58,174 nt of DNA from Deltaproteobacteria bacterium (lineage in GTDB: Bacteria > Desulfobacterota > Dissulfuribacteria > Dissulfuribacterales > QOAL01): positions 1-58,174 of the forward strand of contig JALSNW010000007.1 of NCBI GenBank assembly GCA_026986785.1, given 5' to 3'. Below are positions 28,314-36,877 of the stretch, one piece after another; position 1 is the first letter of the stretch; each line of letters opens with the position of its first letter. The position numbers and the translations under genes were made by a program. Below the pieces are notes generated by a model. That model was not told where the DNA came from and did no database searches. It worked only from the letters and a program-made list of their open reading frames with translations.

Positions 28314-29169
28314 GACCATAAAACAGGCCCTTTCCTGGGCAGTCGCAACATTAAGACAACATTCGATAGAATCGGCCCATATAGATGCCTGGCTTCTTGC
28401 AGGCCACTGCCTGAAAAGGCAAAAGGCATATCTACTGGCTCATCCTGAATATATATTGTCAGATGAGGAATCCTCTTGTCTGAGGGATCTTATCGAGCGA
28501 AGATGTTCACATGAACCTGTAGCCTATATTATCGGGGAAAAAGAGTTCTGGTCCAAGCCCTTTCTCTGTAATCCCGCCACCCTTATCCCCAGGCCAGAGA
28601 CAGAACTTGTCGTGGAAACTGCACTGGAATTTTTTGCCAAAAGGCAGACACCTCCCCAAAGGCTACTCGATCTTGGTACTGGGACCGGTTGTATAGGTAT
28701 TAGTCTTGCCCTCGAATGGCCTGGCATCATGTTGGTGCTGACCGATGTGGATGCCGATGCCCTAAGGGTGGCAAGACAAAACGTATCCCAACTCCTTGGT
28801 GACAAGGAAAGGTCATATTTAGTATGCACAGACTGGTTTCAAGCCTTGTCGACTGGAGAGAAATACGACCTTATCACAGTCAACCCGCCTTATGTCAGCC
28901 ATGAAGATGCACCATCTCTTTCAGAGGACATTATGGGCTATGAACCTCACAAGGCACTTTTCAGCCCCAAGCGAGGACTATTCGAGATAGAAAGGATATT
29001 TGGCAATGCCCATAGATATCTCTCTCCAAAAGGGGCTATAATATGTGAAATCGGATGGAATCAGGGTGAGAGGGTCCTTTGCATGGTCAAAGATCTAAAC
29101 CTGTATGGAGCCGTCTTTGTCAAAAAGGATCTCTCTGGCCATGATAGGGTGATAGTAGCAACCCTTTAG
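28306..29169 (+). CDS. prmC: Release factor glutamine methyltransferase PrmC
   Basis: SAM-dependent enzyme methylating the GGQ glutamine of RF1 and RF2. The 287-residue protein has an N-terminal helical domain, [41 protein letters not shown] (SAM loop) and the NPPY motif in [10 protein letters not shown]. The start is GTG at 28306, overlapping the prfA end by 8 nt. Confidence 0.95.
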   Translation: MAETIKQALSWAVATLRQHSIESAHIDAWLLAGHCLKRQKAYLLAHPEYILSDEESSCLRDLIERRCSHEPVAYIIGEKEFWSKPFLCNPATLIPRPETELVVETALEFFAKRQTPPQRLLDLGTGTGCIGISLALEWPGIMLVLTDVDADALRVARQNVSQLLGDKERSYLVCTDWFQALSTGEKYDLITVNPPYVSHEDAPSLSEDIMGYEPHKALFSPKRGLFEIERIFGNAHRYLSPKGAIICEIGWNQGERVLCMVKDLNLYGAVFVKKDLSGHDRVIVATL

Positions 29170-29283
29170 GAGCCTGTTATGCAGTTTGCAAGTTTGCCGA
29201 ATAGGTGGCTTGAGGCCTGCCAAATCCATTTGAACCTGGCAATATATTCCTACTAAAATACCTTCTTTCAAAATATCTCCTAT

Positions 29284-29342
29284 TGATGCCATTTTTTTCA
29301 CTGTTATATCAGTTGATTAAAGCAATATGACTTATGGCATCA
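29284..29342. repeat. Spaced inverted repeat upstream of motA
   Basis: TGATGCCAT (29284-29292) and its exact complement ATGGCATCA (29334-29342) are 41 nt apart in the 222-nt gap between prmC and motA. This could be a pair of regulator half-sites or a long hairpin. There is no convincing sigma-28 box around it. Confidence 0.3.
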
Positions 29343-29391
29343 GCCTTGCTTTTTATCTGCCAACAAATCATGTAAAAGGCGGTGCGTTGCC

Positions 29392-30213
29392 ATGAATCTC
29401 AGATCATTGTCAGCTGTCTTGGCCATGTTGATCTTTCTTGGATATGGTTTTCTAAAAGGCATAGATATTGGGCAATTACTTAATCTTCAGTCACTCATGA
29501 TAGTCTTCGGAGGGATATGCCTGGTCTTGTGGTTTGGCTTTTCCCAAGATGAAATAAAGCGGAGTTGGGTGTCAATACGCAATATATTTAAAGGAAAAGA
29601 TCAGCTTGCAGACGAAAATGAGCTCCTGTCCGATGTGTTGAGGCTTGCCAGGGTATATCGTATGCATGGCCCTGTTGCCCTTGAAAAGGCTATCGCCAAT
29701 GTTAAGGACGATTTTCTTCGTTTCGGCGTCATCCTTGTCGCAGAGGGCTATGAAAGAATGGATCTTTATACGGCCCTTGAAAGGGAACACAGGGTCAGAT
29801 GTGCCATAGATCTTGGGCCGATCAGGATGTTCAGGACCCTTGCCAGGCTTTCTCCTGCCCTGGGGATGGCAGGTACGGTTATAAGCCTGATGAAGGTGAT
29901 GCAGGATCTGGGACAGGTCGATTTCATAGGTAATTCCCTGGGGCTGGCACTTAGCTCCACACTTTACGGTATCTTGCTTGCCAATCTTTTTTTTCTGCCG
30001 ATTATGCTAAAAATAGAACGCCTTGCAGAGAAAAGAGCTGCCATGAGGATCATGTTGACCGAGGCAGTCATGGCCCTCCACAAAGGAGAACATCCCTTGA
30101 GAATTGCAGAGCGCCTAAATTCCTTTGACCTGTATTGTAGGATAAATGGGAAAAAGGCCCCCTGTCATGTTTCCGGCAAGAAGGCTGTCTTAAAGCAGAT
30201 AGCAGCTGGTTGA
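29392..30213 (+). CDS. motA: Flagellar motor stator protein MotA
   Basis: A 273-residue inner-membrane proton/ion channel subunit of the flagellar stator. There are four hydrophobic segments (about 5-24, 33-52, 150-172 and 185-207) with a large cytoplasmic loop between the second and third. SPALGMAGTVISLMKVM and GLALSSTLYGILLANLFFLP carry the conserved prolines. It pairs with the next gene. No flagellar structural genes are in the window, but the che operon is at 1.5-10.7 kb. Confidence 0.92.
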   Translation: MNLRSLSAVLAMLIFLGYGFLKGIDIGQLLNLQSLMIVFGGICLVLWFGFSQDEIKRSWVSIRNIFKGKDQLADENELLSDVLRLARVYRMHGPVALEKAIANVKDDFLRFGVILVAEGYERMDLYTALEREHRVRCAIDLGPIRMFRTLARLSPALGMAGTVISLMKVMQDLGQVDFIGNSLGLALSSTLYGILLANLFFLPIMLKIERLAEKRAAMRIMLTEAVMALHKGEHPLRIAERLNSFDLYCRINGKKAPCHVSGKKAVLKQIAAG

Positions 30214-30231
30214 TGAGAAGGAAGATCTCAA

Positions 30232-30879
30232 ATGACCAACAAAAATATCTTGATTCAAAGGCTGCCCCAACCCTTTCAGGAAAATATACTCACAGACCAA
30301 CACGATGATGCTTGGGTGCTGAGCCTGAGTGATCTCATGTCTCTACTTTTGATATTCTTTCTTGTTTGGACAACTGTCAAGATTGCCAATCTCAAGAAAC
30401 ATCAGGCCAGCTCGGAGGCCGGGGTGCAAATGGCATTTTCTCCGCGTCCAAATTCCCTCGAGGGGTTGAAAGATACGTTGATGGAATTTTCGCCTGTCAC
30501 TACCTCCGATGGCAACGTGGTAATAGTCTTGGAGGAGGATCTGTCCTTTGATTCGGCCTCTGCCAAACTTTCTCCGACAGGGAAGAGGATAATAAAAAGG
30601 ATAGCCCAAAAACTGAAGACCGGTAGCCATTACCGTATACGTGTTTTGGGTCATAGTGACAATATGCCAATCCCTTCCAACTCTAAATGGGAAGACAATT
30701 TCGAACTATCCCTCTACAGGGCAGCTGCTGTAGCAAGCCAGCTCATCTCTGATGGTATCCCTCCAGGTAGGGTCACGTGTCAAGGCTTTGGTGCAATGTA
30801 TCCCCTCCAAAAAAACGATGACTCAAGGAGGCATTTCAATAGGAGGGTCGAGTTGGTAATAGAACCCCTGAAGGGATGA
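30232..30879 (+). CDS. motB: Flagellar motor stator protein MotB
   Basis: A 215-residue inner-membrane protein. One transmembrane helix follows WVLSLSDLMSLLL, in which the Asp is the ion-binding residue (equivalent to D32 of E. coli MotB). A periplasmic OmpA-like peptidoglycan-binding domain follows (LSFDSASAKLSPTG, RVLGHSDNMPI, RAAAVASQLI, FNRRVELVIEP). It is 18 nt after motA. It anchors the stator to the cell wall. Confidence 0.92.
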   Translation: MTNKNILIQRLPQPFQENILTDQHDDAWVLSLSDLMSLLLIFFLVWTTVKIANLKKHQASSEAGVQMAFSPRPNSLEGLKDTLMEFSPVTTSDGNVVIVLEEDLSFDSASAKLSPTGKRIIKRIAQKLKTGSHYRIRVLGHSDNMPIPSNSKWEDNFELSLYRAAAVASQLISDGIPPGRVTCQGFGAMYPLQKNDDSRRHFNRRVELVIEPLKG

Positions 30880-30897
30880 GATCCCCCAGGTCTCTCC

Positions 30898-31998
30898 TCA
30901 AGAGTCCTGGGCACAAACCCCTTCCATGGCTGTGATGAGGGCAATGTTGTCCGTTGTCATCCTGGGGCTTATGCGTATGTATTCACCGCGAAGGCCAGAA
31001 AAATTATTACAATTCCTTATGAGCATACCACGTATTTTAAGGCGCTCATAAATGATCTTGGCACTCAGTGGTTCGTGGATCTCGAACAAAGTAAAGTGTG
31101 TGACCCCGTTCATGGGCACGATGGCCTTGATATTTGATAACCCAGAAATTATTCGTTGTTTTTCGTCTTGACAGTACTGTCTAACCTTGAGCTCGAAATC
31201 AGGCCGTCTAAGGAGGAAGTCTGCTGCGAGTTGGGCCATCCTATTGACAGCCCAGGGGCGTTCCCTGCTATGAAGCCTGCCAAGGACCTTTCCTGTTGTT
31301 ACAAGACAACCGATCCTCAATCCAGGTATCCCGTAAATCTTCGAAAAGGAACGAAGGATGATGATGTTTGGAGGTAGTCTTTCGGAAACGGAAAGAAGGG
31401 AGCTTTTCGAGTCATCGGATACGAAAGGGGCATATGCCTCATCGATGATCCATGTGCCCACTTGTCGTGTCTCAATGATCTCCAGGAGGGACATTGGTGG
31501 GATAAATAGCCCTGTAGGATTGTTGGGATTACACACAAAGACCACGGAGTCCTTTAGTTTGTCGGCCTTGAGGGATGACAGCTCGTCCATGATTCTGTCT
31601 GTAGAATCCTGGCTTCCATCAGGATATGGGCCAAGATATTCAACATCCAGGCCCGAGGCTATACATGCATCTCTGTAATCCGAGTAGGTTGGCAGGGGAA
31701 TAAACGCCCTCTTGGCCCCAAGGATACGGGGTAGGGAATATATCCACTGGGTGGTGCCGTTTCCGAGAAGAAAACAATCTGGCGAAAGGCCATATCTATC
31801 AGATAATCTTTCCCTCACAGAGTGGCTGTCCACCTCTGGAAGCAGATGGAGCTGGTCTATATTCTCGCATAGGTATCTTTTTAGGCCTTGTGGATAGGGT
31901 AAGGGGCTACAATTCGAACTGAAATCGAGTACATCTGTAGGATCGATTGCAAGCTCCCTGCTCAGGGAATAGACATCGCCTCCATGGCCAAACAACAT
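30898..31998 (-). CDS. cobD: Threonine-phosphate decarboxylase (CobD-type)
   Basis: PLP-dependent class I/II aminotransferase-fold enzyme making (R)-1-amino-2-propanol phosphate for the cobalamin nucleotide loop. Its 366 residues begin MLFGHGGDVYSLSREL, then VLDFSSNCSPLPYP, both CobD-like; VCNPNNPTGLF and RSFSKIYGIPGLRIG (PLP Lys) follow. The frame is open to 32109, but the ATG at 31998 avoids overlap with the upstream gene and matches the family. HisC paralogues are similar, so the substrate call is likely, not proven. No other cobalamin gene is in the window. Confidence 0.85.
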   Translation of the reverse strand: MLFGHGGDVYSLSRELAIDPTDVLDFSSNCSPLPYPQGLKRYLCENIDQLHLLPEVDSHSVRERLSDRYGLSPDCFLLGNGTTQWIYSLPRILGAKRAFIPLPTYSDYRDACIASGLDVEYLGPYPDGSQDSTDRIMDELSSLKADKLKDSVVFVCNPNNPTGLFIPPMSLLEIIETRQVGTWIIDEAYAPFVSDDSKSSLLSVSERLPPNIIILRSFSKIYGIPGLRIGCLVTTGKVLGRLHSRERPWAVNRMAQLAADFLLRRPDFELKVRQYCQDEKQRIISGLSNIKAIVPMNGVTHFTLFEIHEPLSAKIIYERLKIRGMLIRNCNNFSGLRGEYIRISPRMTTDNIALITAMEGVCAQDS

Positions 31999-32017
31999 GG
32001 ATACGCAGCCCCCCTTT

Positions 32018-32578
32018 TTATTTTTGGGCTGGGCCAAAGGATCTTTCGAAAAGCTCCCTGATGGCCTTTTTGCCCTTGTCTGTAAGGTGTCTCGTGCCAG
32101 TACCAGCAAAGGTCTTGTACTCTATCTTTGGCCTATCTTCTTGCCAGGAATTGTCTTTCCATGTGAACCACTTGTTCTTGTCCTGGTCATAGACACTCAC
32201 AGGCCTGTTGAAAAGCTTTCCGAGTTCTACGGCCCAACCAGTGCCTCCCTTTACTGTATCGTCAGGCTGGATCCAACCTATGGCAAAGATCTGGTATCCA
32301 TTGTTGACCACGTGAAATATTGACTGGATGACCTTTCTTATCTTGTCAGCCTCAGCGTAGGTCCTGTGCATGCGCTTGGAAACTATTTCCATACTGATAT
32401 CACCCTGCTTCAGTTCCTCTTCGGAAAGGACTCGGACGTCTTTCACCCTGTCCATTTTGTGGCCTTTGAATGAGAAGTTAACCTCCTGAATCCCCCATTC
32501 TTCAGCGCATCTACCAAATTCTGCCTCTGCTCCTTTGAGTCCACCACTGTAGAGTGTGTAATCCGAGATATCTGTCAT
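32018..32578 (-). CDS. Uncharacterised protein, possible SLOG/Rossmann fold
   Basis: A 186-residue soluble protein I cannot name. Near the N-terminus YTLYSGGLKGAEAEFGRCAEE resembles the SGGAxGAD loop of SLOG-superfamily nucleotide-binding proteins, and near residue 110 KGGTGWAVELGKLFNRPVSVYDQ resembles the GGTxW...L..P-V-Y-V-D segment of the same group. SLOG proteins bind nucleotides or their derivatives. It sits between rdgB and cobD on the same strand, 19-28 nt from each, so it is probably co-transcribed with them. Confidence 0.7.
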   Translation of the reverse strand: MTDISDYTLYSGGLKGAEAEFGRCAEEWGIQEVNFSFKGHKMDRVKDVRVLSEEELKQGDISMEIVSKRMHRTYAEADKIRKVIQSIFHVVNNGYQIFAIGWIQPDDTVKGGTGWAVELGKLFNRPVSVYDQDKNKWFTWKDNSWQEDRPKIEYKTFAGTGTRHLTDKGKKAIRELFERSFGPAQK

Positions 32579-32606
32579 TTCTTTTTATCCTCCTGGGATC
32601 GTATCT

Positions 32607-33209
32607 TTAACATCTCTTACTCAAAAAATCCTTCAATTGTCCTTTGAGGGCCATGATGGCCTTGGCCCTATGGCTTATGCTGTTTTTTTCTTCCTTTGTC
32701 AATTCTGCCATTGTCCTGGAGTCTCCCTTGGGCACGAATACAGGATCATAGCCAAAGCCCTGTCCACCCCTTGGTGCCTTGCTTATATAGCCTTTACAAC
32801 TACCCTGTGAAGAGATGTATTCCCCATCGGGCCTACACGCAACCATAACACACCTGAACCTGGCTGTACGTTTGCCATCGGGCACATTTTCCATCTCAAC
32901 AAGTAGTTTCTGATAGTTTTCTTCGTCACTCGCCCCAGTTCCAGCATATCGGGCCGAATATACCCCTGGTTGACCACCAAGGGCATCCACCTCCAGGCCA
33001 GAATCATCTGCTATGGCTATGAGTCCAGTTGCCTTGGATACTGTAAGGGCCTTTTTCATGGCATTTTCTTGGAAGGTGCGACCGTCCTCTACTATTTCAG
33101 GGACAGGCTCTATCTCATCCATAGCTATTATCTCTACCCCAAGATCATCAAGGAGGGCCTGAAGTTCTGAGACCTTCCCCCTATTTTGTGTGGCAAGTAC
33201 AATCTTCAT
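32607..33209 (-). CDS. rdgB: dITP/XTP pyrophosphatase
   Basis: House-cleaning nucleotidase hydrolysing dITP, ITP and XTP to monophosphates. The 200-residue HAM1-family protein begins KIVLATQNRGKVSEL, then ENAMKKALTV, ADDSGLEVDALGGQPGVYSARYAG, GFGYDPVFVP, and NSISHRAKA. AAAGG directly precedes the ATG and AGGAGG lies 10 nt upstream. Its first 29 nt overlap the end of the polyferredoxin gene. Confidence 0.96.
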   Translation of the reverse strand: MKIVLATQNRGKVSELQALLDDLGVEIIAMDEIEPVPEIVEDGRTFQENAMKKALTVSKATGLIAIADDSGLEVDALGGQPGVYSARYAGTGASDEENYQKLLVEMENVPDGKRTARFRCVMVACRPDGEYISSQGSCKGYISKAPRGGQGFGYDPVFVPKGDSRTMAELTKEEKNSISHRAKAIMALKGQLKDFLSKRC

Positions 33210-34080
33210 CCTTTAATTGCCTCCTGGTCTTGGAAAATTCAACTGTTATTGCCCCTCCAGGACAGAAGTTGAAGCACCTCATACAACGAATACACTTTGT
33301 GGAATTGATATCGTCTCGTCCATCTGCAAAGGAGACGCCGGTCGGGCATATCAGTTCACAGGCCTTGCAATCGACACAGATGTTGTTGTTAAATTTCAAC
33401 CTCAGCCAACTGACCTTGTTGAAAAAACCCAATATCAATCCCAATGGACATATGGCCCTGCAAAAGGGTCTCGAGTTTATGCTACTCCATGCGATGAATA
33501 GAAAGAGTAGGGTGAGTTTGCTAAAAAAAAGTGTTCCAATTATGCTCCTTAGCCCTGGATCAAGGGCAATAAGGGGCAGACCCGCCTCCATTGTACCTGC
33601 AGGACATATGAATTTGCAGAACCATGTCTGGCCAAAACCTGCTGCATCGGTCACGAAGATAGGGAGGATGATCACAAAAAGGAACAAGAAAAGGTATCGC
33701 AAGTGGGATAACGGGCGCCAAAAAGCCAATTTGGGTACCTTTACCAACTTGAAGACCATATCCTGGAATAGGCCAAAGGGACAGAACCAGGCACATGGCA
33801 TTCTTCCCATGAAAGCACCGATCATACCAATTGATCCAATGACATAAAGACCAAAATCAGGTCTGCCGAGTTGTAGGTTCATCTTGAGGGATGCAAAGAC
33901 GTTTTGTAGTGCACCCAGGGGGCAGGAGGTGATGGCAGCAGGACACGAGTAGCAATTTAGACCAGGAAAGCAGATAAACTTGAGGGGACCAGTATAGATA
34001 GGGCTGGATGGTGTAATCCAGAGCCTACAGTTTGCTACGAAGGCAGCAGTGAACTGGATGAATCGCCTGAAGCGCTCCAT
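33181..34080 (-). CDS. Membrane polyferredoxin (NapH/4Fe-4S family)
   Basis: A 299-residue inner-membrane iron-sulfur protein. The N-terminal part has CFPGLNCYSCPAAITSCPLGAL, then transmembrane helices with CAWFCPFG, CKFICPAG and CRAICPLG motifs (CxxxCP). The C-terminus carries two 4Fe-4S ferredoxin motifs (CVDCKACELICP, CIRCMRCFNFCPGGA). It is like NapH, NosR or RnfB-type electron-transfer partners. An electron route across the membrane to a periplasmic or cytoplasmic reductase is inference. The ATG at 34080 overlaps the upstream stop as TAATG; a TTG lies at 34098. Confidence 0.85.
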   Translation of the reverse strand: MERFRRFIQFTAAFVANCRLWITPSSPIYTGPLKFICFPGLNCYSCPAAITSCPLGALQNVFASLKMNLQLGRPDFGLYVIGSIGMIGAFMGRMPCAWFCPFGLFQDMVFKLVKVPKLAFWRPLSHLRYLFLFLFVIILPIFVTDAAGFGQTWFCKFICPAGTMEAGLPLIALDPGLRSIIGTLFFSKLTLLFLFIAWSSINSRPFCRAICPLGLILGFFNKVSWLRLKFNNNICVDCKACELICPTGVSFADGRDDINSTKCIRCMRCFNFCPGGAITVEFSKTRRQLKDEDCTCHTK

Positions 34081-34214
34081 TAACCAATCCCTATGCAACT
34101 CAGGCAGATAGTGACGCCTTTTTGAAACACATTGCCTGCTTCATCCAACAAGATACCTGTTATGAACATGAGCAGAAAAAAGACAAATATGAAAAGGGGT
34201 AGTCTTTCCTTCAT
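34080..34214 (-). CDS. CD1871A-type CXXC membrane microprotein
   Basis: A 44-residue ORF too short for the usual cutoffs. It starts MKERLPLFIFVFFLLMFITG (one hydrophobic segment) and ends with C-L-S-C-I-G-I-G. The C-terminal ICxxCIGIG matches the CD1871A family of CXXC proteins as I remember it. Its ATG overlaps the upstream stop (ATGA) and its stop overlaps the polyferredoxin ATG (TAATG), so translation of all three genes is coupled. The CXXC near the C-terminus may bind metal or form a redox disulfide; function is unknown. Confidence 0.8.
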   Translation of the reverse strand: MKERLPLFIFVFFLLMFITGILLDEAGNVFQKGVTICLSCIGIG

Positions 34215-34507
34215 AGCTTTTCCATTACTGCATCGGTCTTCTCACCCAAAAGACTTTTTTTATCCCTTCTGTCATCTATCTTGATAACCGTATAGATCCT
34301 TTGGATACCATAGTCGAAAAGGGCCTTGTGCATCCTGGATGCAAGGAGGAATAGATCATCAATGTCGCCTTGAACAGTTGTTCCCATGTCGTGTAGTTGA
34401 AAATTTAGTCCTGACTCCTTCACCAGCCTAAACAGGTGAGCCACATACTGAGACAGGCTAGTCTGAGCAGTTCCTATGGGAACGATGGATATTTCCATGA
34501 AAGCCAT
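34211..34507 (-). CDS. MTH1187/YkoF-type thiamine-binding-like protein
   Basis: A 98-residue cytoplasmic protein of the MTH1187 (DUF77) family. Motifs: ISIVPIGT at the N-terminus, FQLHDMGTTVQGD, a central helix, and RIYTVIKIDDRRDK near the C-terminus. Some members bind thiamine or its HMP part; cellular role is unclear. It is the first gene of the three-gene coupled set, with GAGG 8 nt before the ATG at 34507. A Met at position 4 is an alternative. Confidence 0.85.
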   Translation of the reverse strand: MAFMEISIVPIGTAQTSLSQYVAHLFRLVKESGLNFQLHDMGTTVQGDIDDLFLLASRMHKALFDYGIQRIYTVIKIDDRRDKKSLLGEKTDAVMEKL

Positions 34508-34692
34508 CTTTACAACCTCTATTGCCTAATGCCAATGGCAGATTGCCTTCCCGCGGCCTGAAAAAGGTTTGTCAAGGCTGGGGATAAACAGATACGTTTT
34601 TTAGATATGTGGTCATTCACTGATTTTATTAAGGATGCTATAAAAAAGGAAGCAAGCTAAAAGGCCTGGATTCAAGGACTGAATACAAAAAA

Positions 34693-34768
34693 TGGAGGCG
34701 GCGCCCGGATTCGAACCGGGGAATAACGGTTTTGCAGACCGTCGCCTTAGCCACTTGGCTACGCCGCC
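34693..34768 (-). tRNA. tRNA-Cys (anticodon GCA)
   Basis: Full cloverleaf on the minus strand: acceptor GGCGGCG/CGCCGCC, anticodon loop CTGCAAA within CGGT...ACCG, T arm GGTTCGAATCC. The discriminator is U73, as expected for tRNA-Cys. The CCA end is encoded, followed at once by a T-run, which may end the transcript. Located between aroF and the thiamine-binding-like gene. Confidence 0.97.
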
Positions 34769-34822
34769 TCAGACGGATTCAGTTCATTAACATATAGAGC
34801 CTTTTTTGACAAGACCAAAGCC

Positions 34823-35836
34823 TCAAAGATTGATATTCATATCCTTTAGACCTGCAACAAGTTCATGAAACTGTCTTGGATACAAGGATTGAGGGCCATC
34901 CGACAATGCCTTTTCAGGTTGGGTATGCACCTCTATGAGAAGGCCATCCACCCCCATGGCAGCCACTGCCCTTGCCAATGGGATCACCTGATCCCGCCTG
35001 CCTGCTGCATGGCTGGGGTCTACTACTATGGGCAGGTGGCTCTCTTTTCTCATATAGGGTATGGCGTTTACATCAAGGGTATTTCTGGAATGGCGTGTGA
35101 ATGTCCTTATTCCCCTCTCGCACAAAAGCACCTTGTCGTTGCCTTCTGACATGATGTATTCGGCAGCCATCAAAAATTCGTCCATCGTGGCCCACATCCC
35201 CCTTTTCAGGAGTACGGGTTTCTTGGCCTGCCCAGCCCTCCTTAGAAGCCTGTAATTCTGCATGTTCCTGGTGCCTATCTGGATGATATCGGTATATTCC
35301 TCTACGATGTCACACACCTCGTGATCAGTGGCCTCGGTAATTATGAAAAGACCTGTCTCCTCCCTGACCCTTGCAAGGATCTCCAGGCCCTTTTTACCAA
35401 GTCCCTGAAATGAATATGGAGAAGACCTTGGTTTGAAGGCGCCACCTCTGAATAGCTTGGCACCCGCCTCCTTGACGGCATGTGCTATTTCCAGGGCCTG
35501 GTTTTCTGACTCTACTGCACATGGACCAGCCATCAAAACAAGGTTTTGGGAGCCGATCTCAACAGCATCTTTTCCTTGGCCCAAGGTGATGACCGTATCG
35601 TTGGAATGCATCTCCCTACTCACCAGTTTATAGGGTTTGGAAACAGGTATCACATCCCTGACCCCTGGCAGATCCAAGAACAAGGCAGGATCTACAGGTC
35701 CTTTGTTTCTGAGTACCCCAATGGCTATTCTTTCACCGCCAGGGATAGGCTTGGCCTCCCATCCATGATCCTCGATACGCTTGATCACTGCATCGAGGTC
35801 TTGCTGTGTGGCCTCTTTATGCATTACTATGAGCAT
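34823..35836 (-). CDS. aroF: 3-deoxy-7-phosphoheptulonate (DAHP) synthase
   Basis: First shikimate enzyme, joining PEP and erythrose 4-phosphate. The 337-residue protein has an N-terminal ferredoxin-like regulatory domain (about 1-65, LIVMHKEATQQDLDAVIKRI) as in the feedback-regulated type I-beta enzymes of Thermotoga, then the TIM barrel: MAGPCAVESENQA, FRGGAFKPRSSPYSFQG, KRGMWATMDE and VVDPSHAAGRRD. The 337-residue size and N-terminal domain match that group. aroB is at the other end of the window. Confidence 0.95.
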   Translation of the reverse strand: MLIVMHKEATQQDLDAVIKRIEDHGWEAKPIPGGERIAIGVLRNKGPVDPALFLDLPGVRDVIPVSKPYKLVSREMHSNDTVITLGQGKDAVEIGSQNLVLMAGPCAVESENQALEIAHAVKEAGAKLFRGGAFKPRSSPYSFQGLGKKGLEILARVREETGLFIITEATDHEVCDIVEEYTDIIQIGTRNMQNYRLLRRAGQAKKPVLLKRGMWATMDEFLMAAEYIMSEGNDKVLLCERGIRTFTRHSRNTLDVNAIPYMRKESHLPIVVDPSHAAGRRDQVIPLARAVAAMGVDGLLIEVHTQPEKALSDGPQSLYPRQFHELVAGLKDMNINL

Positions 35837-35851
35837 TTACTGTGTCCTCCA

Positions 35852-35903
35852 ACAAAAAAGCTTCTTGACTGGCCCTGATTCTCAAAGGCCCACAAGAAGC
35901 TTT
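35852..35903 (-). terminator. Strong Rho-independent terminator after fmdB
   Basis: An 11-bp perfect stem (AAAGCTTCTTG/CAAGAAGCTTT) with an inner GGCC/GGCC pair is followed on the minus strand by a T-run. It lies between fmdB and aroF, and ends the carboxylase-birA-fmdB operon. Confidence 0.85.
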
Positions 35904-35927
35904 GGGGCAATGAAGATATTATGCTTC

Positions 35928-36218
35928 CTATGTAGTAGAGCTGGAAGGAGTACTGTCAGACTTCTTGGTCTTCTTCTCAGCAGGACTGTGTTTCTCCTTG
36001 GAGCCTGTCTTTCTTTCTGGGCTCGAAGAGCCATTTTTTCTACCAGCATAGTCAGTTACATACCAGCCTGATCCCTTGAGGTGAAACGAGGATTGGGAAA
36101 TGAGCTTTTTCATCCTGCCTCCACAGACCTCGCATACCTCAAGTGGGGGATCAGTGATCTTCTGCCAGTTTTCTACTATATTTCCGCACGACTCACATTG
36201 ATATTCATATATGGGCAT
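35928..36218 (-). CDS. FmdB-type zinc-ribbon protein
   Basis: A 96-residue protein. The N-terminal zinc ribbon is [14 protein letters not shown]...CEVCGGRM (CxxC pairs), then a short conserved helix and a Lys/Ser/Pro-rich tail of about 40 residues that is probably disordered. The FmdB family is thought to act in regulation of formamidase and related genes, but its function is not established. GGAGG lies 8 nt before the ATG. Last gene before the terminator. Confidence 0.88.
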   Translation of the reverse strand: MPIYEYQCESCGNIVENWQKITDPPLEVCEVCGGRMKKLISQSSFHLKGSGWYVTDYAGRKNGSSSPERKTGSKEKHSPAEKKTKKSDSTPSSSTT

Positions 36219-36232
36219 ACCTACGACCTCCT

Positions 36233-36769
36233 TTAGACAGCCAATCTTACTCGGTCTTCTCGTTTAAAGAATTCTATTATATCTCCAAGTCTTGGAATGG
36301 GAACCCTGGAGAGTATCTTATTCGTGATATTGTGCACCTTTTCTTCCTCCATGACCTTGTCTTCTTTGTCCACCAGGCATTCAAATCTGGAAAATCTTGT
36401 AATGTGGACCAACTCATGGGTCATGATATATACGAGAAAAGGACGTAACACCTCTTTGAGTCCCTGGGTTACCTCAAGGATCCTATGGTCATAGATCTGG
36501 ATCCTGTAGAGATATCTGTCGTCAGTACCCGAATCCTTCTGGCTGAGTATCTTTCCATACTTGGTCAGATGGGCATAGACCCGCTCGGGCGTATCCACTG
36601 TGTTGGCTTGCCTCAATGTCCTGACCTCATAGGGATTCCTGATCCAGTAATCAGTCGTCAGACTAAAATAATCACTGATGATATCCTCGGCAAGCCGTAC
36701 CGCATCGTCAAGCAATAGGATATGAGAAGGCAGAAAATATGCCTTTTTCAAAGGTTGTTCATAGGGCAT
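36233..36769 (-). CDS. Uncharacterised protein with HExxH motif
   Basis: A 178-residue soluble protein I cannot assign to a named family. H118-E119-L-V-H122 sits in a helix after IMT, and H146 or nearby glutamates (E141-E143, E130) could give a third metal ligand, so a zinc metalloprotease is possible. The rest is helical with no signal peptide. It is 14 nt upstream of fmdB and on the same strand as birA, so it is likely in that operon. Target unknown. Confidence 0.75.
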   Translation of the reverse strand: MPYEQPLKKAYFLPSHILLLDDAVRLAEDIISDYFSLTTDYWIRNPYEVRTLRQANTVDTPERVYAHLTKYGKILSQKDSGTDDRYLYRIQIYDHRILEVTQGLKEVLRPFLVYIMTHELVHITRFSRFECLVDKEDKVMEEEKVHNITNKILSRVPIPRLGDIIEFFKREDRVRLAV

Positions 36770-36877
36770 TTTCAGCCTTTTCTCAGCACATGAAGATATT
36801 TTTCAGATTAAAATTAGTTTCGGCCCATGTATGTGTCAAGGTGAGAAGAGTCTATGTCACAACATATTTTCATATGT

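Noticed and set aside
29315-29345. A sigma-28 promoter for motA
   Set aside because: A TAAA box is present but the -10 part does not match GCCGATAA at the right distance.
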